A stretch of 64,000 bases of DNA from Actinomadura citrea. Its GTDB lineage: Bacteria > Actinomycetota > Actinomycetes > Streptosporangiales > Streptosporangiaceae. Under the pieces are notes generated by a model. It was not told the DNA's origin, ran no database searches, and saw only the letters and a list, made by a program, of their open reading frames with translations. The stretch covers positions 8,472,669-8,536,668 of the forward strand of contig NZ_JACCBT010000001.1 of the NCBI RefSeq assembly GCF_013409045.1, given 5' to 3'. The position numbers and the translations under genes were made by a program. Shown piece by piece: positions 51,725 through 59,606 of this stretch (its first letter is position 1; each line of letters opens with the position of its first letter).

Positions 51725-54141
51725 CCGTGCGCATCCTGCCGCTACCCGAGACCGCGCCGCCGGTACCCGACCACGGGCTCGGCGCGCTCAGCACCGACAG
51801 GGGAAACCTGCCGCTCGACTCCGTGGACGTGCACGCGTCCCTCACCGGCCTCGCCGCCCGCATCGAGATCGTCCAAGGCTTTCGCAACCCGTTCGACGTG
51901 CCGCTGGAGGCCACCTACATCTTCCCCCTGCCCGACCGCGCCGCCGTCACCGCACTGCGCATGGAGGCCGCGGACAGGGTCATCGAAGGGAGGCTGAAGG
52001 AGCGCGGGCAGGCGCGGCAGGACTACGACACCGCCATCGCCGCGGGTCAACGCGCGGCCATCGCGGAGGAAGACCGCCCGGACGTGTTCACCATGCGGGT
52101 GGGCAACATCCTGCCGGGCGAGCGGGTCACGATCCGCCTCTCCCTCGACCAGCCGCTGCCGCACGAGTCGGCGTCCAGCGCGACGTTCCGTTTCCCCCTC
52201 GTCGTCGCCCCCCGCTACATCCCCGGCGCTCCGCTCGACGGTGAGCGCGCAGGCCCCGGAGTGGCCGACGACACCGGCGCCGTGCCCGACGCGTCCCGGA
52301 TCAGCCCGCCCGTCCTGCTGCCCGGCTTCCCCAACCCGGTTCACCTGGCCCTCAGGGTCGACATCGATCCGGCCGGGCTTCCGCTCACCCAGATCCGGTC
52401 GGCGCTGCACGTGGTCGCCGAGGAGGGCGACGGCGAGCGGACGACCGTGCGCCTGCAACCGGGCGAGCGGCTCGACCGCGACTTCGTCCTGCGGCTCGAC
52501 TTCGCCCCTCGCGAGAGCGCGGCCCTCTCCCTCATCCCGGACGAGTCCGGCGAGGAAGGGACGTTCAGCCTCACCGTCCTGCCCTCTGGGGAGGCGAGGC
52601 CCCGCCCCCGCGACGTGGTGCTCGTCCTCGACCGTTCCGGCAGCATGCACGGCTGGAAGATGGTCGCCGCCCGCCGCGCCGCGGCGCGCATCGTCGACAC
52701 CTTCCGCGCCGAAGACCGGTTCGCCGTCCTGTCCTTCGACACCGTCATCGAGCGCCCGCGCGACCTCGGCTCCGGGCTGGTCGACGGCACCGACCGCAAC
52801 CGGTTCCGCGCCGTCGAGCACCTCGCGGCGCTGGGCGCGCGAGGCGGCACCGAGATGCTCACCCCGCTCGACGAGGGCTGCCGCCTGCTCGCCGACCCCA
52901 ACCGCGACCGGGTCCTCGTCCTCATCACCGACGGCCAGGTCGGCAACGAGGACCAGCTCCTCGCCCACCTCGAACCACGGCTGAACGGCGTCCGCGTGCA
53001 CACGGTCGGCATCGACCAGGCCGTCAATGCCGGCTTCCTGAACCGCCTCGCCGCGATCGGGCGGGGCCGCTGCGAACTGGTGGAGTCCGAGGACCGCCTC
53101 GACGAGGCGATGGAGCACATCCACCACCGGATCGCCGCCCCGCTGGCCACCGGCCTCGACCTGGACGCCGACGGGCTGGAGATCATCCCCGGCACCGTGG
53201 CGCCCGCCCGGCTGGGCGCCCTGTTCCCCGGGGTGCCGCTCCAGATCGCGGGCCGGTTCCGAGGCGCGCCCTCCGGCGCCCTGTCCGTGCGGGGGACGGC
53301 CTCCGACGGCACGGCCTGGGCGCAGCAGGCCACCGGCGTCGTCGCCGAGAACCCGGCTGCCCGATCCATCTGGGCCCGCGCACACCTGCGCGACCTGGAG
53401 GATCAGTACACGGTCGGCGGCCCCGACGACCTGGAACAGCGCATCATCTCGGCCTCCCTCCGATTCGGCGTCCTGTGCCGCTTCACCGCGTTCGTCGCCG
53501 TGGACAGCCGGGTCGCGACCGAGGGCGAGGCGCCGCACCAGGTCGTCCAGCCGGTGGAGATGCCCCGCGGCTGGGCGGGAGCCGCACCGATGGCCGCCCC
53601 GCGGATGGCCCCGGCCGCCTTCGCCGCCGACATGGAAGCCGCCGCCCCGCCGGCAGGTGCAGCCCCCATGGCCCCCATGTCCCCTGCGCCCATGCCGGCC
53701 GCCCCCTCCGGCCCGCCTCCCATGCCGCAGGGCGCCCCTCCCGGCTACGGCGCGCCGCCCCCGGTCTCAGGCCGCCCCGCCGGTCGCCCCGCCGGTCGCG
53801 CCCGGCGGGCGGCAGGCCCTGCACCCTCGCCCCTCACCCGGTTCCAGCAGGAACTGGCCAACGTCCTGGGTCGCCTCCGCCAGGTCCCCGACACAGGCGA
53901 AGAGCGCGTCCAGCACCTGCTGAGCGAACTCCTCCCCATCCTGGAGTCGATCGTCCAGCGAATGCAGACCCTCTCCCTGGACACCAAGCCCCTCGCCGAG
54001 CTCCGCGACGACCTGCACCGCCTCCGCCCCACCGCCGACCAGCCCACCGTCAACGACCAGTGGACCCGCGCGCTCCAGGTCCTCGCCGACTTCACCGGCG
54101 AGTCCCCACCCCGCCGCCCCTTCTGGAAGCGCCCCAGCTGA
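51721..54141 (+). CDS. VIT and von Willebrand factor A domain protein
   Basis: 806 residues. A VIT domain (about 20-155, with VEIVQGFRNPFDVPLEATYIFPLPDRAAV) precedes a VWA domain (about 295-465) with an intact MIDAS motif, DRSGSMHGW, and the Thr/Asp ligands in RGGTEML and LITDGQ. A linker rich in A, P and M follows (about 620-700), then a helical C-terminus. No signal peptide is seen, so it is probably cytoplasmic, unlike the secreted inter-alpha-trypsin-inhibitor relatives. Function unknown; VWA domains bind protein partners through Mg. Its GTG overlaps the MerR stop. Most likely controlled by that regulator. Confidence 0.92.
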   Translation: MTVRILPLPETAPPVPDHGLGALSTDRGNLPLDSVDVHASLTGLAARIEIVQGFRNPFDVPLEATYIFPLPDRAAVTALRMEAADRVIEGRLKERGQARQDYDTAIAAGQRAAIAEEDRPDVFTMRVGNILPGERVTIRLSLDQPLPHESASSATFRFPLVVAPRYIPGAPLDGERAGPGVADDTGAVPDASRISPPVLLPGFPNPVHLALRVDIDPAGLPLTQIRSALHVVAEEGDGERTTVRLQPGERLDRDFVLRLDFAPRESAALSLIPDESGEEGTFSLTVLPSGEARPRPRDVVLVLDRSGSMHGWKMVAARRAAARIVDTFRAEDRFAVLSFDTVIERPRDLGSGLVDGTDRNRFRAVEHLAALGARGGTEMLTPLDEGCRLLADPNRDRVLVLITDGQVGNEDQLLAHLEPRLNGVRVHTVGIDQAVNAGFLNRLAAIGRGRCELVESEDRLDEAMEHIHHRIAAPLATGLDLDADGLEIIPGTVAPARLGALFPGVPLQIAGRFRGAPSGALSVRGTASDGTAWAQQATGVVAENPAARSIWARAHLRDLEDQYTVGGPDDLEQRIISASLRFGVLCRFTAFVAVDSRVATEGEAPHQVVQPVEMPRGWAGAAPMAAPRMAPAAFAADMEAAAPPAGAAPMAPMSPAPMPAAPSGPPPMPQGAPPGYGAPPPVSGRPAGRPAGRARRAAGPAPSPLTRFQQELANVLGRLRQVPDTGEERVQHLLSELLPILESIVQRMQTLSLDTKPLAELRDDLHRLRPTADQPTVNDQWTRALQVLADFTGESPPRRPFWKRPS

Positions 54142-54286
54142 CCCGAGGCGGGGGCGCCCGCAGCAGGAGGCCGCCCCCGCCGCACCGCACACCCACATGG
54201 CGCACAGAGCAGAGCGAACCAGGGCACGACTACCCCGGTGACGTGGCAGGTGGCGATGACACCTGCGCCTGCCGAACGAGAAACGC

Positions 54287-54548
54287 GAGGTAGAGGCCCA
54301 TGCCCCACCGCACGGCAGCAGACGCAGACCTCCTCTTCGGGCGGGAAGCGTGAGGTAGAGGCACCTGCCCGACTGCACGGCAGGAAACGCAGACCGCCTC
54401 TTCGGGCGGGAAGCGTGAGGTAGAGGCACATGCCCGACCGCTCGCCAGGAAACGCAGACCGCCCTCTTCGGGCGGGAGGCGCGAGGTAGAGGCACATGCC
54501 CCACCGCACGCCAGGAAACGCAGACCACCCTCTTCGGGCGGGAAGCGC
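54287..54548. repeat. Four tandem repeats of 65-66 bp
   Basis: Units begin at 54287, 54352, 54417 and 54483, with a partial fifth at 54549; each starts GAGGTAGAGGC and includes CTCTTCGGGCGGGA. Identity between units is high. The period is 65 then 66, so no reading frame is maintained. The rest of the 54142-54665 gap has no gene. Confidence 0.92.
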
Positions 54549-54665
54549 GAGGAAGAAGCGTGGCCTGACTGGCGAGTAGGAGGTGCGGGCAACAGGCGCT
54601 GGGCACGGGCGTGGGCCGGGCCGCGCTGTGGGAGGCGCGGTCCGGCCCACGTTGGCGGGGGACGG

Positions 54666-56117
54666 TCAGGTGTGCTTCGGACGGTAGCGGCGGAGGAGCG
54701 GGATCAGGTTCAGGGCCAGTCCGATCACGGCGACGCCGCTGACCAGGTTGACTCCGGGGTGGAACTCGGCGAAGCCGTCACCGCCGGCGGCCGTCCCGCC
54801 CGCGACCAGCGCGGTGACCACGGCCAGGACCAGGGCGGCGCCGACCTGGCCGGAGGTCTGGACGAGGCCGGAGGCCAGCCCCTGCTCGGAGTCGTCGATC
54901 CCGTCGGTGGCCTGAGCCATGATCGAGCTGAAGCCGAACGCGAACCCGCCGCCCAGCAGCAGCATCGTGGGCAGGATCGTGAACGCGTAGTGCGGAGCGT
55001 TTCCGGCCGTGGCGAGGAACCAGGCGTAACCGAGGCTCAGGGAGGTCATCGAGCTGATGATCAGGCGGGGCGTCCCGTACCGGTCGATCAGGCGCCCGAC
55101 GAACGGTGAGCCGAAGGCCACGAGGAGCCCGGCCGGCAGCAGGGCCATGGCCATCTTCAGCGGCGACCAGCGCAGCACGTCCTGCAGGTAGAGCGTCATC
55201 ATGAACTGAAAGCTCAGGTACGAGCCGAACAGCGCGACGATGCTCAGGTTGGCCCGCACGATCGAGCCGATGCGCAGGATGCCGAGCCGGATCAGCGGGT
55301 GGCGCACCTTCTTCTCGGTGACGAAGAACGCGATCAGCAGGGCCGCGGCGACGGCGACGGAGCCCAGCGTGACCGGGTCCAGCCAGCCGCGCTCGGGCGC
55401 CGAGACCACGGTGTAGACCGCGAGCAGCATGCCGCCGGTGAGCGTCACGGCGCCGAGAAGGTCGTGCCCTCCCTCGGCCGCCGACCGGTCCCGCGGGATC
55501 AGCGCGATGCCGGCGACAAGGGCGATCACGGCGAGCGGCACGGGCGTCAGGAACGTCCAGCGCCACCCGAAGCTGGTCAGCAGCCCGCCGAGGATCAACC
55601 CGGACGAGTAGCCGCTCGCCCCGAAAACGGAGAACACCGACAGCGCCCGGTTGCGCGCCGGCCCCTCGTGGAAGGTGGTGGTCAGAATGGACAGCGCGGT
55701 CGGCGCGGTGAACGCGGCGGCCAGCCCCTTCACGAACCGTGTGGCGATCAGCAGCGTGCCGTCGTTGACGAGACCGCCCACCAGCGACGCCACCGCGAAC
55801 ACGGCGAGAGCGGCGAGGAACACGCGGCGTCGGCCCAGGAGGTCGGCGGTGCGTCCGCCGAGCAGGAGCAGTCCGCCGTAACCGAGGACGTAGCCGTTGA
55901 CGATCCACTGCAGCGACGTGGTCGAAAGGCCCAGTTCAGCGCCGATCGACGGCAGCGCGACGCCCACCATCGAGACGTCGAGTCCGTCGAGGAACAACAC
56001 GGCGCACAGGACGGCGAGGACGCCCCACAGCCGGGGGGTCCAGGTCTGTTCGGCCGGCGCGCCCACGGCGCCCGGCGCGCGGACAGCGGAGTCGGGTGAG
56101 GTCTCGGTGATAGTCAC
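54666..56117 (-). CDS. MFS drug transporter, DHA2 (EmrB/QacA) family
   Basis: 483 residues, about fourteen transmembrane segments. Family motif A is in LLLGGRTADLLGRRRVFLAALAVF, motif C in GLILGGLLTSFGWRWTF, and VDGLDVSMV-like LDGLDVSMVGVALPSI starts the first helix. Probably exports hydrophobic or cationic compounds. The GTG at 56117 follows TACTGT by eight bases, giving a leaderless start; an upstream GTG at 56159 is inside the promoter. Divergent from a MarR regulator that likely represses it. Confidence 0.92.
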   Translation of the reverse strand: MTITETSPDSAVRAPGAVGAPAEQTWTPRLWGVLAVLCAVLFLDGLDVSMVGVALPSIGAELGLSTTSLQWIVNGYVLGYGGLLLLGGRTADLLGRRRVFLAALAVFAVASLVGGLVNDGTLLIATRFVKGLAAAFTAPTALSILTTTFHEGPARNRALSVFSVFGASGYSSGLILGGLLTSFGWRWTFLTPVPLAVIALVAGIALIPRDRSAAEGGHDLLGAVTLTGGMLLAVYTVVSAPERGWLDPVTLGSVAVAAALLIAFFVTEKKVRHPLIRLGILRIGSIVRANLSIVALFGSYLSFQFMMTLYLQDVLRWSPLKMAMALLPAGLLVAFGSPFVGRLIDRYGTPRLIISSMTSLSLGYAWFLATAGNAPHYAFTILPTMLLLGGGFAFGFSSIMAQATDGIDDSEQGLASGLVQTSGQVGAALVLAVVTALVAGGTAAGGDGFAEFHPGVNLVSGVAVIGLALNLIPLLRRYRPKHT

Positions 56118-56125
56118 GTCGAAGG

Positions 56126-56154
56126 ACAGTACATGCACATGCATCAAATGTCCA
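56126..56154 (-). promoter_or_regulatory. Predicted promoter of the MFS gene with operator-like core
   Basis: Minus strand: -35 TGGACA (56149-56154), 17-base spacer, -10 TACTGT (56126-56131). The spacer holds TGCATGTGCA, a palindrome, which is a candidate site for the MarR repressor. Confidence 0.65.
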
Positions 56155-56182
56155 CGCACAAAGTTCCGCCGAATTTAATGCC

Positions 56183-56212
56183 TGTGCATCTGATGCGCAC
56201 GCATGGTACGAT
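56183..56212 (+). promoter_or_regulatory. Predicted marR-family promoter
   Basis: -10 TACGAT (56207-56212), seven bases before the ATG (leaderless). -35-like TGTGCA at 56183-56188 is weak. The near-palindrome GTGCATCTGATGCGCAC (56184-56200) overlaps it and echoes the TGCATGTGCA motif of the divergent MFS promoter. Confidence 0.55.
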
Positions 56213-56219
56213 GCGCGGC

Positions 56220-56594
56220 ATGGAGGCGGAGTCTGCTCTGGTCGACCGCTGGCGCAAGCTGGCGACCTGCTACAACACGGTCGCGTGCGCGCTGGACCGC
56301 GCTCTGCAGGACGCCCACGGCCTGAGCATGAGCGAGTACGAGACGCTCGACCGTCTCGTCGATCAAGCCTGTGAGAAGCGTCGCATGCAGGACATCGCCG
56401 CGGCCATGTACCTCAGCCAGAGCGCCCTGTCCCGGACGGTCGCCCGCCTGGAGAAGCACGGCTACGTCGTGCGCGGGCTCTGCGAGGCCGACCGCCGCGG
56501 CGTCTTCGTGGAGATCACCGACGACGGCCGCCGCTGCCACGCCGAGGCCCGCGACACCCATCTGAAGATCCTCGCCGAGCACCTGACCGACTGA
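56220..56594 (+). CDS. MarR-family transcriptional regulator
   Basis: 124 residues. Winged-HTH with the MarR order: LATCYNTVACALDRAL, LSMSEYETLDRLVDQA, the recognition region MQDIAAAMYLSQSALSRTVARLEKHGYVVRG and the wing EADRRGVFVEITDDGRR. The ATG at 56220 is seven bases past its -10, leaderless. Likely autoregulatory and repressor of the divergent MFS gene; inducer unknown. Confidence 0.93.
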   Translation: MEAESALVDRWRKLATCYNTVACALDRALQDAHGLSMSEYETLDRLVDQACEKRRMQDIAAAMYLSQSALSRTVARLEKHGYVVRGLCEADRRGVFVEITDDGRRCHAEARDTHLKILAEHLTD

Positions 56595-56753
56595 CCCGGG
56601 TGCGTCAGGCGCAGGCGATGCGAGTGGAGAACCACTCGCCGGCCTTCGGATGCCCGAACGGCCAGGTCGGCTCGTCCTGGGGGCGCCGTGGTCGTGGTGG
56701 GGTCGAAGACCTCGGTTGACTGGTTCCGATCGAGCAATGCCGCGCCGACGGCG

Positions 56754-57287
56754 CTACTCGCCGGTCGTCCCGTCCAGCAGCTCGCGGGCGATGTCGAGGT
56801 GACCGACGTGGCGCGCGTACTCCTGGAGCAGGTGGAAGAGGATCCTGCCGAGGGACGGAGCTTGATCGGACGTACGGAAGCGACCGCCCAGGCGGGCCTT
56901 GTCGTCTAGCGAGGCACCCTCCACCAGCGTGCGTGTCCAGGCGACCTCCAGACGGTAAGCGTCCATGACCTGTGCGGTGGACCGGTCAAGAGGAATCGTC
57001 CATTCGGCCGCATCGCCCCCGGGCGGGTAGGCGAGAACGTCTTCGGCGGCGAATCCCCAGCGCATCCACCGGCGTTCGACCCAGCCGAGATGCTGCACCA
57101 ACCCGAGCGGCGACCACCCCAACGGCTCGACCGGCGCGCGGAGCTCGTCGTCCGGCAACCCGGAGAGTTTGCGCATCAATGCCTCGCGATACCACTCCAG
57201 GTATCCGAGGAGGAGTTCACGAGCATCCGTCACCTCGACGCCTGGGCCATCGAGGAGCGCGGGAACCTGGTCCGGACGGTTCTGCAT
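56754..57287 (-). CDS. DinB-family (mycothiol/bacillithiol transferase-like) protein
   Basis: 177 residues of a four-helix metal-binding fold (DinB/DUF664). It has the pattern LLLGYLEWYREALMRKLSGL, the His in LVQHLGWVERRWM, and HVGHLDIARELLDG near the end, which supply the three-His metal site. Many actinobacterial members conjugate mycothiol to electrophiles. The ATG at 57287 follows TAACCT by seven bases; a longer form starts at 57338. The gap 56595-56753 shows no gene. Confidence 0.85.
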   Translation of the reverse strand: MQNRPDQVPALLDGPGVEVTDARELLLGYLEWYREALMRKLSGLPDDELRAPVEPLGWSPLGLVQHLGWVERRWMRWGFAAEDVLAYPPGGDAAEWTIPLDRSTAQVMDAYRLEVAWTRTLVEGASLDDKARLGGRFRTSDQAPSLGRILFHLLQEYARHVGHLDIARELLDGTTGE

Positions 57288-57370
57288 CCGCCGAAGGTTA
57301 ATGCGGTCAGCCCCTAGAGCAGGCACGAGACGAGGCACTGGTCAGAACCTCGACACCCGTTTGTGCCGTC

Positions 57371-57775
57371 TCAGACGAAGTCGGCTTTCGTCATGCCTGG
57401 CGGATGGCCGGGCGGCCACTGCACGAGCTCGATCCGGTAGCCGTCGGGGTCGGTCAGCCATGATGTCCGGAGCCCCGGCCCCGGTTCGGCCGGCGGCTCG
57501 GCCGTGACGCCGTTGGCCGCCAGATCGGCGATCGCGGCCTCGAGATCGTCCACCTGGACGACCAGGTGGTTGACGGCGCCGGTGTCCTCGACCGGTCTCG
57601 CGGGATCGTGCACGAGCTCAAGGCTGACGAACGGATCGTCAGGCAGTTGGAGCATGGTGAGACTGCCGAAGCCGGTTTCGGGGACGCTGCCGACCTTGGC
57701 GTACCCGAGCGCGGCGTAGAAGGCGTGCGAGCGTTCCAGGTCGGTGACCCGCAGCCCGAGGTGCAGCATGCGCAT
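57371..57775 (-). CDS. VOC-family protein, glyoxalase I-like
   Basis: 134 residues with two paired VOC modules. The order of metal ligands of glyoxalase I is preserved: His in LHLGLRV, Glu in SLELVH, His in NHLVVQVDD and Glu in YRIELVQW. It therefore probably binds a metal and may act on a 2-oxoaldehyde adduct with mycothiol, the low-molecular-weight thiol of actinomycetes (inference). Neighbouring DinB-like gene fits that idea. Confidence 0.88.
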   Translation of the reverse strand: MRMLHLGLRVTDLERSHAFYAALGYAKVGSVPETGFGSLTMLQLPDDPFVSLELVHDPARPVEDTGAVNHLVVQVDDLEAAIADLAANGVTAEPPAEPGPGLRTSWLTDPDGYRIELVQWPPGHPPGMTKADFV

Positions 57776-57937
57776 GCCCGGCAGACTAATGCGACCTGGG
57801 CAAACCCACTACGCCCACGTGGGACGCGTAGCGGCGTCCTTGAAAGACGTGTTGAAAGTCCTCATCCGGCAGGGTGTGAAGGTGTGCGGAAGGCTCGACG
57901 GGCCGAATCTCGTTCGTGTCGGCTGCGGCGTGGAGGT

Positions 57938-57968
57938 GGCCGTCCAGCAGTCCGGGTGCTGGACGGCC
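57938..57968 (-). terminator. Perfect hairpin after the VOC–PPOX–cupin operon
   Basis: 12-bp arms GGCCGTCCAGCA (57938-57949) and TGCTGGACGGCC (57957-57968), loop GTCCGGG, 17 bases past the last stop. Confidence 0.88.
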
Positions 57969-57985
57969 GCCGCGGGTCACGCTGC

Positions 57986-58423
57986 TCACCGAAGTTTCTC
58001 GGCCAGCGCGACGATGATGCCCTGGGGGCCGCGGACGTAGCAGAGCAGGTAGGCGTCCTCGTACCGAGCGATCTCGCCGACGAGTTCGGCGCCGTGGGGG
58101 CGCAGGCGGGCGACGGCGTCCTCGACGTCGTCGACTTCGAACATGATGCTGCGGATGCCCAGCGTGTTCGACGGTGCGGGGTCGGGATCGGCGCTGATCG
58201 CCGCCGGCGCGTGGAACTTCGTCAGCTCGAGCTTGCCGTGGCCGTCCAGGGTCCGCATCATCGCGATTTCGGCGCGGAGGTCGTCGAATCCGTTCACCCG
58301 CTCCGCCGAGCGGCCCTCGATCGGGGCCCTGCCCTCCAGTTCCATGCCGAGTTCGGCGAAGAAGGCGACGGCGGCTTCGAGGTCGGCGACGACGATGCTG
58401 ACGTGGTCCATTCGAAGTGTCAT
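57986..58423 (-). CDS. VOC-family protein (third in the window)
   Basis: 145 residues with paired VOC modules: MDHVSIVVADLEAAVAFFAELGMELEGR, TKFHAPAA, IRSIMFEVDDVEDAVARLRPHGAELVGE and a YVRGPQGIIVALAEKL end. Metal ligands are partly different from glyoxalase I. It is the last gene of an operon with a PPOX-like and a cupin gene (gaps of 11 and 13 bases). The ATG at 58423 is preferred; in-frame starts farther up only overlap the PPOX gene. Confidence 0.9.
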   Translation of the reverse strand: MTLRMDHVSIVVADLEAAVAFFAELGMELEGRAPIEGRSAERVNGFDDLRAEIAMMRTLDGHGKLELTKFHAPAAISADPDPAPSNTLGIRSIMFEVDDVEDAVARLRPHGAELVGEIARYEDAYLLCYVRGPQGIIVALAEKLR

Positions 58424-58434
58424 GTCGCCTGCCC

Positions 58435-58944
58435 TCAGGAGTCGGACGCCTGGCGTTCGGCCTGCTGCTGGATCAGTTCCTCGACGGCGCTCGGGAGGGT
58501 CGTCTCGAAGTCGATCAGTTTCGCCCAGGTCGGTGTGACGACGATGCGGACCATGCCCTCGTGGTACAGCGAACGCACCCCGGCCTCCCACTCGACCCGC
58601 TGCTCCGGCGTCATCTGGTAGGTGCTGTTCATTTCGAGGTACTCGTCCGGGATGCCGTCGGTGACGTCGAGCTCGGCGTGGCCGCGGATGAGCAGGATCT
58701 TGGGCGGGTGCACTTCGGTGTCGATCGTCAGGGCGACCGCCGGGTTCTGGCGGAGGTGGGCGAGCTTCGGGGCGTTCAACGCGGTGCACATGACGATCTC
58801 GGTGCCGTTCCAGCTGAACCCGACGGGAACGTTCCGCGGCGTGCCGTCCTTGGCGACGTAGGCCAGGCGGGTGATGTCGCGGGCCAGCATCTCCCGGCTC
58901 AGCGGACGGTTCAGGATCTCGGTGGTCTCGTTCGGCGTGGTCAT
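58435..58944 (-). CDS. Pyridoxamine 5'-phosphate oxidase-like (split-barrel flavin/F420) protein
   Basis: 169 residues with the split beta-barrel: LARDITRLAYVAKDGTPRNVPVGFSWNGTEIVM, LNAPKLAHLRQNPAVALTID and LIRGHAELDV, then MVRIVVTPTWAKLID. This group binds FMN or F420 and reduces or oxidises small molecules; substrate unknown. Middle gene of the operon with VOC and cupin proteins. Confidence 0.9.
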   Translation of the reverse strand: MTTPNETTEILNRPLSREMLARDITRLAYVAKDGTPRNVPVGFSWNGTEIVMCTALNAPKLAHLRQNPAVALTIDTEVHPPKILLIRGHAELDVTDGIPDEYLEMNSTYQMTPEQRVEWEAGVRSLYHEGMVRIVVTPTWAKLIDFETTLPSAVEELIQQQAERQASDS

Positions 58945-58957
58945 GTGGTGTCTCCTG

Positions 58958-59500
58958 TCAGCTCTGGATCGGGAGGTCGTAGAAGCGCCGGGCGCTGGAG
59001 CCGATGCGGTTCAGGTCGGTGCCGTAGATGTGCAGGGAGACGGCGGTCTCGTCGCCGACGTTACGGACACGGTGGATGTCGCCGGGCGGGGCGAAGGCGC
59101 TGACCTCGCCGGTCGTGTTCGGGTTGTGGCCGGCCTCGATCAGGGTCGTGCCGTCTTCGGAGAGGGTGTACAGGTCCTCGTGCTCCACGCCGGCCAGGAC
59201 CCCGAACACGCACCAGGTCACGTGGTCGTGGATGCGGGTCAGCGCGCCGGGCTGCCAGACGATCGCCACCATCGAGAACGAGCCGTCCGGCTCCACATGC
59301 AGGCGCCGGCTGCGGTACGTGCCGCGTTCGCCTCCGAACAGATCCGCGGGAAGCAGGCCGGGCGAAGGCAGGTGCTCGCGCAGTGCCTCGCCCACGTACG
59401 ACGCGGTCTCACGCCAGTCGGCGTCGCGGGCGACCGCGCCGCGTACGGCGGTGAGGAGTTCGTCCAGCTCTGTGGCGGGGCGCACGGTTAGGGTGTTCAT
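58958..59500 (-). CDS. Cupin protein, cysteine-dioxygenase-like
   Basis: 180 residues. The central cupin has RIHDHVTWCVFGVLAGVEHEDLY, with two His, and DIHRVRNVGDETAVSLHIYG, with the third. This is the arrangement of mononuclear iron thiol dioxygenases of the cysteine dioxygenase family. The ATG at 59500 has GAGGA four to five bases upstream. First gene of the leftward operon, divergent from the LuxR/ATPase regulator, with a palindrome between. Confidence 0.88.
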   Translation of the reverse strand: MNTLTVRPATELDELLTAVRGAVARDADWRETASYVGEALREHLPSPGLLPADLFGGERGTYRSRRLHVEPDGSFSMVAIVWQPGALTRIHDHVTWCVFGVLAGVEHEDLYTLSEDGTTLIEAGHNPNTTGEVSAFAPPGDIHRVRNVGDETAVSLHIYGTDLNRIGSSARRFYDLPIQS

Positions 59501-59547
59501 GGTGTCCTCCCCTGTCAGGTGATTCCAGCGTCGCCCCGACGGGGTCG

Positions 59548-59570
59548 TGCGGTCATCCGTGCTGACCGCA
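59548..59570. promoter_or_regulatory. Operator-like palindrome in the divergent promoter region
   Basis: Perfect 8-bp arms TGCGGTCA (59548-59555) and TGACCGCA (59563-59570), 7 bases apart. It lies between the cupin gene and the regulator gene, and is a candidate binding site for that regulator. Confidence 0.6.
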
Positions 59571-59606
59571 GAACACCACGGACGCTGCCACGGAAAGGGG
59601 CCCAGG

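Noticed and set aside
54287..54548. CRISPR array
   Set aside because: The whole 65-bp unit is repeated without unique spacers, and no cas genes are near.
54230..54592. Open frames across the 65-bp repeats
   Set aside because: They arise from the repeats; the mixed 65/66-bp period breaks any reading frame between units.
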